Shown piece after piece: positions 46,040 through 55,562 of a DNA stretch of 64,000 nucleotides; position 1 is the stretch's first letter, and each line of letters opens with the position of its first letter. Location: assembly GCF_031344075.1 (NCBI RefSeq), contig NZ_JAVJAN010000006.1:1-64000 (forward strand), given 5' to 3'. The DNA is from Clostridium aquiflavi. Lineage in GTDB: Bacteria; Bacillota; Clostridia; Clostridiales; Clostridiaceae. Below the pieces are notes generated by a model. It saw nothing but the letters and a program-made list of their open reading frames with translations, made no database searches and was not told the DNA's origin. A program made the translations under genes and the position numbers.

Positions 46040-47147
46040 ATGCTTCATATTTTATACTGGATATTACTATTGACAATTCAGTCAATAAATTAATACGAGA
46101 TCCAATAATTTTCTTGTTATCACTTTTTAATATTTTTATTTGAGGTCTAAGAGGATAATTTGGAAAAGTCTCTTCAACTATGCCAACATCACCATTACTT
46201 AAACATACTATAGTTCCATTTGGGAACGGTATTATAACTCTAGAAAATACTTTAACCATTTCATAATCAAAGAAAGTTCCTGAGTTAGACATTATGTATT
46301 CTAATGCATCACCAGGATACATAGCACGCTTATATGGTCTATCAGACGTTAAAGCGTCATATACATCTGCAATGCTTACTATTTTAGCCATATAATTAAT
46401 TTTATTTTCACTTAATCCGAAAGGATAACCTAAGCCATCTACTCGTTCATGATGCTGTAATATTATTAATTTACTATTAGAATTAATATTATATAAATTG
46501 CTTAAAAAATTATATCCTCTTTCAGGATGTTTTTTTATAACATCAAATTCTTCAGGAGTTAATTTACCAGGCTTTAATAGTATATCTTTGTCTATAAATG
46601 TTTTACCTATGTCATGAAGCAATGCACCACTACATAATTGAATTAGCTTTCTTTTTGGGAGTTTTAAACTTATTCCTAAAACTAAAGATAAAACAGCTAC
46701 ATTTACAGAGTGTTGATAAGTATAATTATCCATATTTTTTATATCTACTAAAGAAATTAATAAATTTTTATTAGATAATATATTATCTAATAATTCTTCT
46801 GAGATAGTACTTATATTTTCAAAATATTTTAGTTCATGTTTTGAATAATTATTAATTGAGCATTTTTCAAAGCTATGAAGTGAAGAAACTCTTTGAATAT
46901 CATTAAATGTTTCTTTAAGAATTCTAATAGCTTTTTGACGTAGTTCAGGTTTTATTATATCTTCTATTTCATAATCACTATATTCATCGATTATATATAT
47001 TGAAAGTATACTTAACTGCTTGATTTTTTGTATTAAAGGTTGCGTTAATTTTACACCCTTTTTTAACAAAATCCTACCCTCGGAATCATATATAGTTTTA
47101 CCTAATATAGTGTCTTTTTTTACACATTCAATTGGTATTAAACGCAT
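46038..47147 (-). CDS. HD-GYP domain protein, probable c-di-GMP phosphodiesterase
   Basis: A 369-residue protein. The N-terminal 80 residues match the HD-GYP-associated DUF3391-like part (VKKDTILGKTIYD, GRILLKKGVKLTQPLI). The catalytic HD-GYP domain has HSVNVAVLSLVLG, HDIGK, the HHERVDGLGYPFGL signature and DVYDALTSDRPYK, all metal ligands included. It likely hydrolyses cyclic di-GMP or a related dinucleotide. I start at 47147 because GAGGTG is well placed there on the coding strand; the open frame runs another 58 codons upstream with no site. Confidence 0.92.
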   Translation of the reverse strand: MRLIPIECVKKDTILGKTIYDSEGRILLKKGVKLTQPLIQKIKQLSILSIYIIDEYSDYEIEDIIKPELRQKAIRILKETFNDIQRVSSLHSFEKCSINNYSKHELKYFENISTISEELLDNILSNKNLLISLVDIKNMDNYTYQHSVNVAVLSLVLGISLKLPKRKLIQLCSGALLHDIGKTFIDKDILLKPGKLTPEEFDVIKKHPERGYNFLSNLYNINSNSKLIILQHHERVDGLGYPFGLSENKINYMAKIVSIADVYDALTSDRPYKRAMYPGDALEYIMSNSGTFFDYEMVKVFSRVIIPFPNGTIVCLSNGDVGIVEETFPNYPLRPQIKILKSDNKKIIGSRINLLTELSIVISSIKYEA

Positions 47148-47298
47148 GATTAGCACCTCATAATTAATATTATAATATAATATTATTCCCATAAATTCAA
47201 ATAAGTATATAATTATATCAGAATATAGAAAAAAGTTTTTTGTTAAACAATTACACTTTATTATATCATATATAGGATATTTAGACAAAACTTGCAAT

Positions 47299-47340
47299 AA
47301 AAAATGGGCGAAAAAGCACAAACTTTATCACCCATTTTTT
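47299..47340. terminator. Terminator downstream of glnA
   Basis: AAAAAATGGG pairs with CCCATTTTTT around a 22-base loop. A second hairpin, ATACTTAA/TTAAGTAT, at 47349-47384 precedes it for minus-strand transcripts. Confidence 0.7.
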
Positions 47341-47403
47341 ATTTAGAAAATACTTAAGATTATTAAGTTTTATATTTTAAGTATCATTTAAATACAACTT
47401 TGT

Positions 47404-49296
47404 TTATATATCTAAAAGATTTTTTCTATAAGAAGAATATAAATTTCTAAGAAGTCTCATTTTATCTTCAAGTTCAATATATAATTCTGATGCTTTTGCG
47501 TAATCTTTACTTACAAATGCTATCTTAATTCTTGTAAATAAACTTTTAGTAGTATAAGTATCTTTCATTATATACATTCTTAGATCATTTATTTTCATCC
47601 AGTTAGACACATCTAAGTCTAAAGCTTTATCTAATGAATGAAGTGATGAAAATGATCTTATTTCATTAATGTAATTATTAATTATTCTGTGAATAATTTC
47701 AGTAGTCCATCTTTGTAATATAGCTAATTTAAAGCTATTTATTATTTCTGATGTCATTACATTATTTTTCTTTAATATTTCAACTTTTTCAGGGTATTTA
47801 TCTAATTGTGATAAATTTTCATAAATAGTTGCAGGAGCTATACCAAAGAATTTATTTCTTTCATCTTCTGAGAAGTCTTCAAATACATCTGCTTCACTTC
47901 TATAAGCTCTTTCTTTTTCAAGATAATCGGCATCTTCACCTGGTTTCTTTGATAATTCAGCAAGTAATTCATCTTCTGTTTTGTTTACAGCATATAATAT
48001 ACCATCTAGCATTGACATATAAGAAACTGCCATTGTAATATAAGTATTCGAATGTGGATTTGGAGATCTAAGCTCAAATCTAGTAGCTAAAGGAGAATCT
48101 AAATCCCTAATTAATCCAACTAAGATAGATCTATTTCTTGATGGATTTTCAGGACTCTTACCAAGTGAAGTTACTATACATACTGGTGCTTCAAATCCGG
48201 GTTTTAATCTCTTAAGTGAATTATTTGTTGAAGAAATAAATGGATTCATAACTTCATAGTTTTTAAGAATTCCCATTATAGCCCCATATCCTATTACACT
48301 TAAGAAGTGATTTTTAGGACCATTAAATATGTTTATTATTTTTCCGTTCTTTAATTTTAAACTAATACTTAAATGGGTATGCATTCCAGATCCGGCTACT
48401 TCTTCTATTGGTTTAGCCATGAATGTTACTTCAAGACCATTTCTTCTGAAAGTTTCTTGAGCTAATATTCTTACAAATAACTCATTATCAGCAGATTGAA
48501 GTGCATCTGAATACTTCCAATCTATTTCTATTTGTTCCATAACATGATCAAAATTACCAGATGAATTTAATTTAGCTCTTACTCCACCAACCTCTTTATG
48601 ACCCATCTCAGGTTCAAAATCATATTTTTCCATTAAAAGAAGTGTTTCTTCAAGTGCTGTTCTAACAGCTCCTTTTGTTCTAGTCCAATAATGTTCATGT
48701 AGTACTTGAGACGTTGATAATTCTTCTACTTCAGCATTTTCATTAGGTGTTTTAACCCAAAATTCTAATTCAGTGGCAGAAGTAACGATTATATCATCTA
48801 TATCATCAGGGGTAATATCATAAATATTTAAAAGTTCAGGTTTGTTTTTAAATAAGTTAGATAGAGTGTCCTTAACAGCAGAGACAGATGCTTTAAGAAT
48901 GTGTCTAGAATCAACAGGTTTGTTATCATGGTATAAGAAGCATGGTATTCTTAATGTACCTACAGGTCTGTTAGTCTCATGGTCTATAAAGTTAAAGTTA
49001 TAATCAACAAACCACTTGCTATCTAGATCAGTAATCATATCAACTTTAGCATTGTTCAATGTAGCAATACCAGGCAATACTACTGAAGAACCATCTGTTT
49101 GAACAGCAATTCCGTTTAAGTATGAATCTATATTTTCTAAGAAAAGCTTAACTGGAATTTTTTCATCAGTATCATTACCAGATAAATCAATACCAACAAA
49201 TGAGACGAACTTAATTTGGCTATTTTCATTTAATATTGCATTTAGATCTTTAGCGTTATGATTCTCTTTTTTAATAACATAAAGTAAATTATTCAT
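47404..49296 (-). CDS. glnA: Glutamine synthetase, long clostridial form
   Basis: A 630-residue glutamine synthetase, longer than the 440-470 of GSI and shorter than the roughly 700 of GSIII. Catalytic motifs: SATELEFWV, MGHKEVGGVRAKL, GSGMHTHLSI (ATP/ammonia region), LKPGFEAPVC, NRSILVGLI and RFELRSPNPHSNTYI. The C-terminal 130 residues are a helical extension. It assimilates ammonium into glutamine. The minus-strand promoter is at 49426-49454. Translation signals are unusual: the best Shine-Dalgarno is 41 bases from the ATG with a hairpin between. Confidence 0.93.
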   Translation of the reverse strand: MNNLLYVIKKENHNAKDLNAILNENSQIKFVSFVGIDLSGNDTDEKIPVKLFLENIDSYLNGIAVQTDGSSVVLPGIATLNNAKVDMITDLDSKWFVDYNFNFIDHETNRPVGTLRIPCFLYHDNKPVDSRHILKASVSAVKDTLSNLFKNKPELLNIYDITPDDIDDIIVTSATELEFWVKTPNENAEVEELSTSQVLHEHYWTRTKGAVRTALEETLLLMEKYDFEPEMGHKEVGGVRAKLNSSGNFDHVMEQIEIDWKYSDALQSADNELFVRILAQETFRRNGLEVTFMAKPIEEVAGSGMHTHLSISLKLKNGKIINIFNGPKNHFLSVIGYGAIMGILKNYEVMNPFISSTNNSLKRLKPGFEAPVCIVTSLGKSPENPSRNRSILVGLIRDLDSPLATRFELRSPNPHSNTYITMAVSYMSMLDGILYAVNKTEDELLAELSKKPGEDADYLEKERAYRSEADVFEDFSEDERNKFFGIAPATIYENLSQLDKYPEKVEILKKNNVMTSEIINSFKLAILQRWTTEIIHRIINNYINEIRSFSSLHSLDKALDLDVSNWMKINDLRMYIMKDTYTTKSLFTRIKIAFVSKDYAKASELYIELEDKMRLLRNLYSSYRKNLLDI

Positions 49297-49302
49297 ATAA
49301 TA

Positions 49303-49331
49303 AGCAGTTACAGATAATTCTGTAAGTTGCT
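49303..49331 (-). promoter_or_regulatory. Hairpin between Shine-Dalgarno and start codon of glnA
   Basis: On the minus strand AGCA-TTACAGA pairs with TCTGTAA-TGCT around a 4-base loop, an 11-bp stem with a small bulge. AAAGGAT (49338-49344) lies 5' and the ATG (49296) 3' of it. Folding would bring the two to about 12 bases apart. There is no other Shine-Dalgarno or in-frame start upstream. Confidence 0.55.
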
Positions 49332-49612
49332 ATTCACATCCTTTCGCAATTTAGAGTTAATTTTGATATATATCGAACAAACAATAAATAAAACATAAAA
49401 ATATTCGTATTTATTAATTATAAAAATTCTATTACAAGTATACTATACTGTCAATATATTTAAAGCTAAATTTTTAATTTAATAATTATAGTATAATTGT
49501 AAATAGAATATGGAATAAAATTATACATAAAAAATAATTCAATATAGATTTATTTTTAATAAAGTAATAAAATGTTTATTAGATAATATAGGAAAATTGG
49601 AGTGTGAACACT
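49332..49612. other. Divergent glnA/murI intergenic region
   Basis: Contains the glnA leader and promoter on the minus strand and an AT-rich murI upstream region. I see no further gene or named operator. Confidence 0.5.
49426..49454 (-). promoter_or_regulatory. glnA promoter
   Basis: On the minus strand TTGACA (49449-49454) and TAGAAT (49426-49431) with an exact 17-base spacer, predicting a leader of about 120 bases. Confidence 0.75.
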
Positions 49613-50389
49613 TTGGAGAAAAAAAATAGGCCTATAGGATTTTTTGATTCAGGGGTAGGCGGATTAAGTGTAATGAAAGAAGCTATTCGTTTAATGCCAA
49701 ATGAAAATTATATATATTTTGGAGATTCTAAAAATGCACCTTATGGAATTAAAACTGTTGAAGAAGTTAAAACTCTTACAGTTGATGCAGTAGAATTATT
49801 ATTAGAGAAAAATGTAAAGGCAATAGTAGTTGCTTGTAATACTGCAACTAGTGCTGCAATAGATTTAGTTAGAAGTAAATATAAAAATATTCCTATAATA
49901 GGTATAGAACCAGCATTAAAATTAGCAACTAAGTACAATAGAAAAGGCAACATAATAATAATGGCTACACCTATGACTTTAAAGGAAAAAAAATTTAAAT
50001 CTTTAATGGAAAAATACGGTGAAGATTATGATATAGTATCATTACCATGTGCTAAATTAGTTGAATTTATAGAGCATGGTATACTAAGTGGAGAAGAATT
50101 AGAAGAATACTTAAAAGAAAAGTTTAATCCATATAAAAATAATGATATAGGTGTAGTTGTTTTAGGATGTACTCATTATCCGTTTATAAAAGAAACATTA
50201 TATAAAGTAATTGATAAAGATATACCTATAATAGATGGTGGACTTGGTACTTCTCAAGAATTAAGAAGAAGGTTAGGAGAAAAGAATTTATTGAATACTG
50301 AAGAGAAACAAGGTAGTATAACTATAATAAATTCAAATGGAAGCGAAAAGACCATAGAACTTTCTAAAAAATTAATAGAAATTTCTTAA
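49613..50389 (+). CDS. murI: Glutamate racemase
   Basis: MurI converts L- to D-glutamate for peptidoglycan. The frame gives 258 residues from TTG 49613 or 261 from GTG 49604. I prefer TTG because GGAG (49599-49602) is 10 bases away; the GTG is only 1 base away. Motifs: FFDSGVGGLSVM, the first catalytic cysteine in VVACNTATSAA, and the second in VVLGCTHYPFI. The family's DGG near the C-terminus is IIDGGLGTS. It is monocistronic. Confidence 0.95.
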   Translation: MEKKNRPIGFFDSGVGGLSVMKEAIRLMPNENYIYFGDSKNAPYGIKTVEEVKTLTVDAVELLLEKNVKAIVVACNTATSAAIDLVRSKYKNIPIIGIEPALKLATKYNRKGNIIIMATPMTLKEKKFKSLMEKYGEDYDIVSLPCAKLVEFIEHGILSGEELEEYLKEKFNPYKNNDIGVVVLGCTHYPFIKETLYKVIDKDIPIIDGGLGTSQELRRRLGEKNLLNTEEKQGSITIINSNGSEKTIELSKKLIEIS

Positions 50390-50527
50390 TTAGCATATAA
50401 ATGAATTTATGCAAATATTTTAGCTAATAATATATGTTATGAAATTGCACTAAGTGAAAATATATATTTATATTATATAAATATATGAAATATATTAAAT
50501 ATCGTAATGTTTGAAAGGAGAATTTTT

Positions 50528-51052
50528 ATGGCAAATCCAATTGTTACAATAAAGATGAAAAATGGAGGAACAATAAAAGCTGAATTATATCCAGAAATAG
50601 CTCCAAATACAGTTAAGAATTTTATTGATTTAATTAATAGAGGATTTTATGATGGATTAATATTCCATAGAGTAATACCAGGTTTTATGATACAAGGCGG
50701 TTGTCCAGAAGGTACAGGAATGGGTGGCCCAGGATATGGTATAAAGGGTGAATTCACATCTAATGGATTCAAAAATGATTTAAAACATAGCAAAGGTGTA
50801 TTATCTATGGCAAGAGCTATGCATCCAGATTCAGCAGGAAGCCAATTCTTCCTTATGGTTGCAAATGCGCCTCATTTAGATGGTCAATATGCATCATTTG
50901 GTAAAGTTATTGAAGGAATTGAAATTGCAGATGAAATAGTTGCAGCAAAAAGAGATATGCAAGACAGACCTTATGAAGATCAAGTTATTGAAAAGATGAC
51001 TGTTGATACTCAAGGTGAAACATATGGAGAACCAGAAATAATTGAAGAATAG
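50528..51052 (+). CDS. Peptidyl-prolyl cis-trans isomerase, cyclophilin type
   Basis: A 174-residue cytosolic cyclophilin with no signal peptide. Core motifs: FHRVIPGFMIQGG (catalytic Arg), MARAMHPDSAGSQFFLM and LDGQYASFGKVIEG. It assists folding of proline-containing proteins. The ATG at 50528 has AAAGGAG upstream and gives MANPIVTIKMKNGG; the frame extends 7 codons further to an ATG without a site. It is followed by a palindromic 3' element. Confidence 0.96.
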   Translation: MANPIVTIKMKNGGTIKAELYPEIAPNTVKNFIDLINRGFYDGLIFHRVIPGFMIQGGCPEGTGMGGPGYGIKGEFTSNGFKNDLKHSKGVLSMARAMHPDSAGSQFFLMVANAPHLDGQYASFGKVIEGIEIADEIVAAKRDMQDRPYEDQVIEKMTVDTQGETYGEPEIIEE

Positions 51053-51084
51053 TTTATAAAATAAAAAAGTTTTAGTTTAAATAT

Positions 51085-51133
51085 GTGTTGATATATGTAA
51101 TTAAATTTATTGATTTATACATGTATCAACACT
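51085..51133. repeat. Palindromic 3' element, short copy (F)
   Basis: GTGTTGATATATGTA pairs with TATACATGTATCAACAC around a 16-base AT-rich loop, 32 bases after the cyclophilin stop. The 5' flank GTTTAAATATGTGTTGATAT matches the outer flank of copies at 18271 and 62212 (as complement). The centre has diverged. Confidence 0.65.
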
Positions 51134-51180
51134 TTACTAAAATGTAGCCAAATTTATATATAAGTGAAGGCGGTGATATT

Positions 51181-51549
51181 ATGATTCCTAATATTAAGTG
51201 CATATTAGCATACGGATTAGAGGATAATGAAATTAATAAAATAAAACAACGCTATGGAAAAGTTATAAAAATTAACAAGGACATGGGCAATGTTAAGATA
51301 AAAGATTTAATATCAGGCTTAGAACAAGTAGAAAAACCAGAAGATATGCTGGAAGAAAAGATGATAATATTTAATAAATTTGCAGAAGGTGAATTAAAGG
51401 GCGCGATAAAATATATAAGAGGATTTACAAGTGATGGAGTACTAGCTGTAACTACACCAGTTTCTTGTAATTGGTCACTTAAATATTTATTGGAACACTT
51501 AATTGAAGAAAGAGAATGGCATAAAGCGGAACAAAAGGGGAGAGAATAA
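51181..51549 (+). CDS. DUF3783 domain-containing protein
   Basis: A 122-residue cytosolic protein of the DUF3783 family, function unknown. It has CILAYGLEDNEINKIK near the start and MIIFNKFAEGELKGAIKYIR with TTPVSCNWSLKYLLEHLIEE near the end. GAAGGCGGTG precedes the ATG. It is two bases from the start of the XRE-type regulator, so the two are translationally coupled; in this context it may modulate that regulator, but nothing shows how. Confidence 0.83.
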   Translation: MIPNIKCILAYGLEDNEINKIKQRYGKVIKINKDMGNVKIKDLISGLEQVEKPEDMLEEKMIIFNKFAEGELKGAIKYIRGFTSDGVLAVTTPVSCNWSLKYLLEHLIEEREWHKAEQKGRE

Positions 51550-51550
51550 C

Positions 51551-52219
51551 GTGAGCCGTGTAGGAGAAAAAATAAAACAAGCAAGAGAAAAGAATGGATT
51601 ATCAGCGAAGGTATTAGGTAAAAAGCTCGGTGTAGCAGAAAAGTATATAAATGACATTGAATTAGGAAGAAAAGTAGCTAATGAAGCATTTATAGAAAGA
51701 GTATCTAAATTCTTAAAAACTGATTTGAATGATATAAATATGGTTGTTACTGATGAAGAATTGATGAAAGAAAAAGAAACTTTAAAAAAATCAGTTAATA
51801 CTAAGGTAGAAAAATCAGAAGTATGGACTGATGCATTTGCTTCAGTCATAAAAAATGTACCTATATACAATTATTCATTATCTAATACTAAAGGTACAAG
51901 AGAATTAACTGTTCATTCTAATAAAGTTGAAGGATATCCACAAGATAAGGTACTTTATCTTCAAATAGAAAACGATGATATGTCTGGATTTAGAATTTTA
52001 AAGGGAGATTTAGCTTTTGCACATATGGTTAAAGAATTTAGCAATAATGGTATTTTCTTAATTGATTATAAAGGTGAGAGAAAGATAAGACAAATAAGAA
52101 GTCTTGGAAATTCCAAAGTTCTATTAATTAGCAATGGTGGTAGTTTACTTACAGAAACAACTGAAATAAAAGAGATAAATATAATTGCAAAATTAGAAAG
52201 AATAGAAATAAAACTGTAG
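51551..52219 (+). CDS. XRE-family regulator with S24/LexA-like C-terminal domain, catalytic Ser apparently lost
   Basis: A 222-residue protein. The N-terminal HTH_XRE (GEKIKQAREKNGLSAKVLGK onwards, about 4-60) is followed by a linker and a C-terminal domain resembling S24 peptidases of LexA and CI repressors. At the place of the catalytic GDSM the sequence reads NDDMSG, an Asp instead of Ser, so autoproteolysis seems unlikely. The start is GTG at 51551 with GGGGAGAG upstream. It is coupled to the DUF3783 gene. It is not in a prophage here; a stable repressor role is inferred. Confidence 0.8.
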   Translation: MSRVGEKIKQAREKNGLSAKVLGKKLGVAEKYINDIELGRKVANEAFIERVSKFLKTDLNDINMVVTDEELMKEKETLKKSVNTKVEKSEVWTDAFASVIKNVPIYNYSLSNTKGTRELTVHSNKVEGYPQDKVLYLQIENDDMSGFRILKGDLAFAHMVKEFSNNGIFLIDYKGERKIRQIRSLGNSKVLLISNGGSLLTETTEIKEINIIAKLERIEIKL

Positions 52220-52227
52220 TTTTATTA

Positions 52228-52265
52228 AGTAGTTATATACGTAAAAGTATATAACTACTTTTTTT
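52228..52265 (+). terminator. Terminator after the XRE regulator
   Basis: AAGTAGTTATATAC pairs with GTATATAACTACTT and is followed by T5. Confidence 0.88.
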
Positions 52266-52311
52266 AGTCAATTAATCAATTTATAGGCATAAACTTATTA
52301 TATAAAAATAG

Positions 52312-54138
52312 TTGGGGTTGATTAAAATAGAAATTACAGAATCTAACAGAATATCATCTAAACTTGATGCTGCTATTGGATTGTTAACTAATGTACCACA
52401 AGATATATTAAATAGAATAAATACAAAGTTTTTTTCGGGAGAATTGGGTGAAGTAATTGAGCTTGTTATTTTATATAGAGATACAGCTGAAAATGTAGCA
52501 GTATTAGCTAAAGAATTAGAGGGTGAATTTCAAGATTTAGGATTTAACTTTGGACTAATTAATTTGCCACTAAAAAATTTAGTTAAATTGGCAACAAGTA
52601 ATAGCATTCAGTATATAGAGTTACCAAAGAACTTATATGCAGCAGACAGTGAAGGAAATAGAGCAACCTGTGTGCCTCAAGCTGTATCAACTTATGAAGT
52701 ATATGGAAAAGGTACATTAGTAGGATTTGTTGATTCAGGAATAGATTATATGCATCCAGCATTTATGGATTCTAATGGTAAGACTAGAATAGAATATATA
52801 TATGATTTAAGTTTTGAAAAAAAAATTTATGATAAAGAATTAATAAACAAAGCTATAGAATCAACTGATCCATATTCAATTGTTCCGGTTTTAGATAATA
52901 CAGGTCACGGAACTCATGTTGCAGGAATAGCTTGTGGTGGTGGCAATATTAGCGATATATATAAAGGTGCAGCACCAGAATCATCTATAGCTATGGTAAA
53001 AGCAGCAAGAGGCACTTGGATATTAAGTTCTCAAATAATGCAAGGAATAAAATTTTTAATAGACAAAAGTAAAGAAACTAATATGCCTTTAGTTATTAAT
53101 CTTAGCTTGAGCACTAATAATGGAGCACATAATGGAAGTAGTTTATTAGAACAATATATTAGTACAGTATCTAATTTAGAAAGAGTAACTATAGTTATAG
53201 CAGCAGGAAATGAAGGTGATGCAGCACACCATACAGGTGGTGAATTAGAAGAAATTCAAACTAAAGCTTTCAATATTGCCAGTGATGAAAGCACTGTAGT
53301 CATAAATTTATATAAATCAATACTTCCAGATATATCTTTAAATGTAATATCACCAACTGGCCAAAGCAGTGGAAATATAAATATGCAAGAAGGATACTTT
53401 CATGGAGGTATAGGACGTGATAGGTATGATATATACGTATCTGGACCAAAACCATTTGAATTGAATAGTGAAATTCAAATAATAATATCTTCTATAGCAT
53501 CAGGTTATTTAATTCCTGGTGTGTGGAAAATACAAATTACTACTAGTAATAACTATAAGGGATCATTTTCAATGTGGCTTCCAATATCTGAAGGGTTAAA
53601 TCCTCAAACTAAATTTTTAGAGCCTATAAATTATAATACATTAGGAATACCAGCAACTGTAGAAAATATTATAGCTGTAGGAAGTTATAATTCACTTACG
53701 AATACATTATCCTCATTTAGTGGAAGAGGAGCACAAGTTCAAAGTAATTTGATAAGACCTGATCTTGTTGCCCCAGGTGTAGGAATATTAGGTCCTGTAC
53801 CAAATGGAAGTTATGATTCTAAGACAGGGACCTCAATGGCAGCACCTCAGGTATCGGGAATTTGTGCATTAATTATGGAATGGGGAATAGTAAAGGGAAA
53901 TGATCCGTACTTATTTGGACAAAGATTAAAGTACTATTTGGTAAGAGGTTCTAATAGAGCAAGAACTGATATAGAATATCCAAATCCACTTTGGGGATAT
54001 GGAACAATTTGTGCTTATGATACCCTTTATGATATTGAAAATACAATAAATCAAATATTATCTAGAAATTATAGAGTCAGAGATATAAGTGGTGAATTTT
54101 ATGTAGGAAATTTATTTGTTAGACTTCCTAATAATTAA
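52312..54138 (+). CDS. Csp-type subtilisin-like serine protease (S8), germination protease
   Basis: A 608-residue S8 protease of the CspA/B/C family, which cleaves pro-SleC during spore germination. A prodomain of about 115 residues precedes the protease. The triad is complete: Asp141 (FVDSGIDY), His199 (GHGTHVAG) and Ser508 (GTSMAAPQVSG), so this is a catalytically competent CspB-like form rather than a CspC-like pseudoprotease. A 120-residue jelly-roll insertion lies between His and Ser. It starts at TTG, with only a weak GGGG context. sleC follows 92 bases downstream on the same strand. No second csp gene is present. Confidence 0.9.
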   Translation: MGLIKIEITESNRISSKLDAAIGLLTNVPQDILNRINTKFFSGELGEVIELVILYRDTAENVAVLAKELEGEFQDLGFNFGLINLPLKNLVKLATSNSIQYIELPKNLYAADSEGNRATCVPQAVSTYEVYGKGTLVGFVDSGIDYMHPAFMDSNGKTRIEYIYDLSFEKKIYDKELINKAIESTDPYSIVPVLDNTGHGTHVAGIACGGGNISDIYKGAAPESSIAMVKAARGTWILSSQIMQGIKFLIDKSKETNMPLVINLSLSTNNGAHNGSSLLEQYISTVSNLERVTIVIAAGNEGDAAHHTGGELEEIQTKAFNIASDESTVVINLYKSILPDISLNVISPTGQSSGNINMQEGYFHGGIGRDRYDIYVSGPKPFELNSEIQIIISSIASGYLIPGVWKIQITTSNNYKGSFSMWLPISEGLNPQTKFLEPINYNTLGIPATVENIIAVGSYNSLTNTLSSFSGRGAQVQSNLIRPDLVAPGVGILGPVPNGSYDSKTGTSMAAPQVSGICALIMEWGIVKGNDPYLFGQRLKYYLVRGSNRARTDIEYPNPLWGYGTICAYDTLYDIENTINQILSRNYRVRDISGEFYVGNLFVRLPNN

Positions 54139-54230
54139 TTATGTAATTATTTAAATAATAAGATATAGGAACTAATTGGTGCTTTATTTCATATAGTATT
54201 CGTAGGAAAAAATATTAAGGAGTTATAGTT

Positions 54231-55562
54231 ATGGCAGATAAAGGTAGTTTAAGAATTCAGTGTTTTAGTGGGGATAATTATATCCCTGTAGATAATGCTA
54301 AAATCAGTGTAAAAGAAGGTTCTTTGAATGAAAATAATCCATCGACTATAGATTTAGTTACAAATTCAATTGGATTAACTGATCAAATAGATTTAGATGC
54401 TCCTCCTATCGAATATTCTTTAGATGAAAATAGTAATAAAATTCCTTATAGTGTTTATGATATTTTAGTTGAAAGAGATGGTTTCGAGACATTGATAATA
54501 AATGGATGTCAAATATTTTCTGAAGAGGTTGCTTATCAAAGATGTAATTTAGTTGAACGTAAAAGTGCATCAAGACAAAATGAGGTTATTAATATTCAAC
54601 CCAATACTCTTAATGGAAATTTTCCACCTAAAATTCCTGAAGAAGAGGAAAAAAAATTACCACCTCCAAGTTCAGGAGTTGTATTGGCACAACCGGTAGT
54701 GCCAGAATATATAATAGTACATCAAGGAGGTCCTAATGATACCTCTGCACCTAATTATAAAGTACCATTTAAAGAGTATATAAAAAATGTTGCATCTTGT
54801 GAAATATATTCTACATGGTCTGGTAATGCAATAAGAGCAAATATATTTTGTATAATTTCATTTACTTTAAATAGAATATATACAGAATGGTATAGAGGAA
54901 AGGGAAAAAATTTCGATATTACAAGCTCTACTGCTTATGATCATGCTTTTAATTATGGAAGAAATATTTATGATACCATAAGTGTAATAGTTGATGAGAT
55001 ATTTTCTACTTATATTAGAAGAATGGGGAAAAAACAACCACTTTTAACACAATATTGTGATGGTAAAAGTGTGACTTGTCCAGAATGGCTAAGTCAATGG
55101 GGAAGCCAAAGTTTAGGTTCTCAAGGAAAACCACCATATGAAATATTGAAGTATTACTATGGAAGTGATATTGAGCTTGTAACAGCAGAAAAAGTTGAAG
55201 GAAGTCCAAAATCATATCCAGATTATGATTTGACTATTGGATCAGTTGGAGAACCTGTTAAAACAATACAAAATCAATTAAATAGAATATCTAGAAATTA
55301 TCCTCTTATTCCTAAAGTTGCAGAAGATGGTGCATTTGGACCTAAAACTGAAGAAGCAGTTAAAGTATTTCAAGGAATCTTTAATTTACCACAAACAGGG
55401 GTAGTTGATTATGCTACTTGGTATAAGATATCAGATGTATATGTAGGAGTTACAAGAATAGCTGAACTTAGATGTGATAGCTCTAATCAAAGGATATTTG
55501 TTCCACCAATGACTATTGAGCAAGCAAATAGAGAAATTCCAAATTTTAATTACTTTGTATAG
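54231..55562 (+). CDS. sleC: Spore cortex-lytic enzyme, pro-form
   Basis: SleC is a spore cortex-lytic transglycosylase that degrades the cortex at germination. The protein has 443 residues. The N-terminal prepro region of about 150 residues ends in a proline/glutamate-rich linker (IPEEEEKKLPPPSSG), then LAQPVVPEYIIVHQGGPND, where the Csp protease would be expected to cut near Gln. The catalytic domain (about 165-335) has the SpoIID-like pattern GNAIRANIFCIISFTLNRIY, and the C-terminal PG_binding_1 repeat is GAFGPKTEEAVKVFQ. AAGGAGT precedes the ATG. Confidence 0.94.
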   Translation: MADKGSLRIQCFSGDNYIPVDNAKISVKEGSLNENNPSTIDLVTNSIGLTDQIDLDAPPIEYSLDENSNKIPYSVYDILVERDGFETLIINGCQIFSEEVAYQRCNLVERKSASRQNEVINIQPNTLNGNFPPKIPEEEEKKLPPPSSGVVLAQPVVPEYIIVHQGGPNDTSAPNYKVPFKEYIKNVASCEIYSTWSGNAIRANIFCIISFTLNRIYTEWYRGKGKNFDITSSTAYDHAFNYGRNIYDTISVIVDEIFSTYIRRMGKKQPLLTQYCDGKSVTCPEWLSQWGSQSLGSQGKPPYEILKYYYGSDIELVTAEKVEGSPKSYPDYDLTIGSVGEPVKTIQNQLNRISRNYPLIPKVAEDGAFGPKTEEAVKVFQGIFNLPQTGVVDYATWYKISDVYVGVTRIAELRCDSSNQRIFVPPMTIEQANREIPNFNYFV

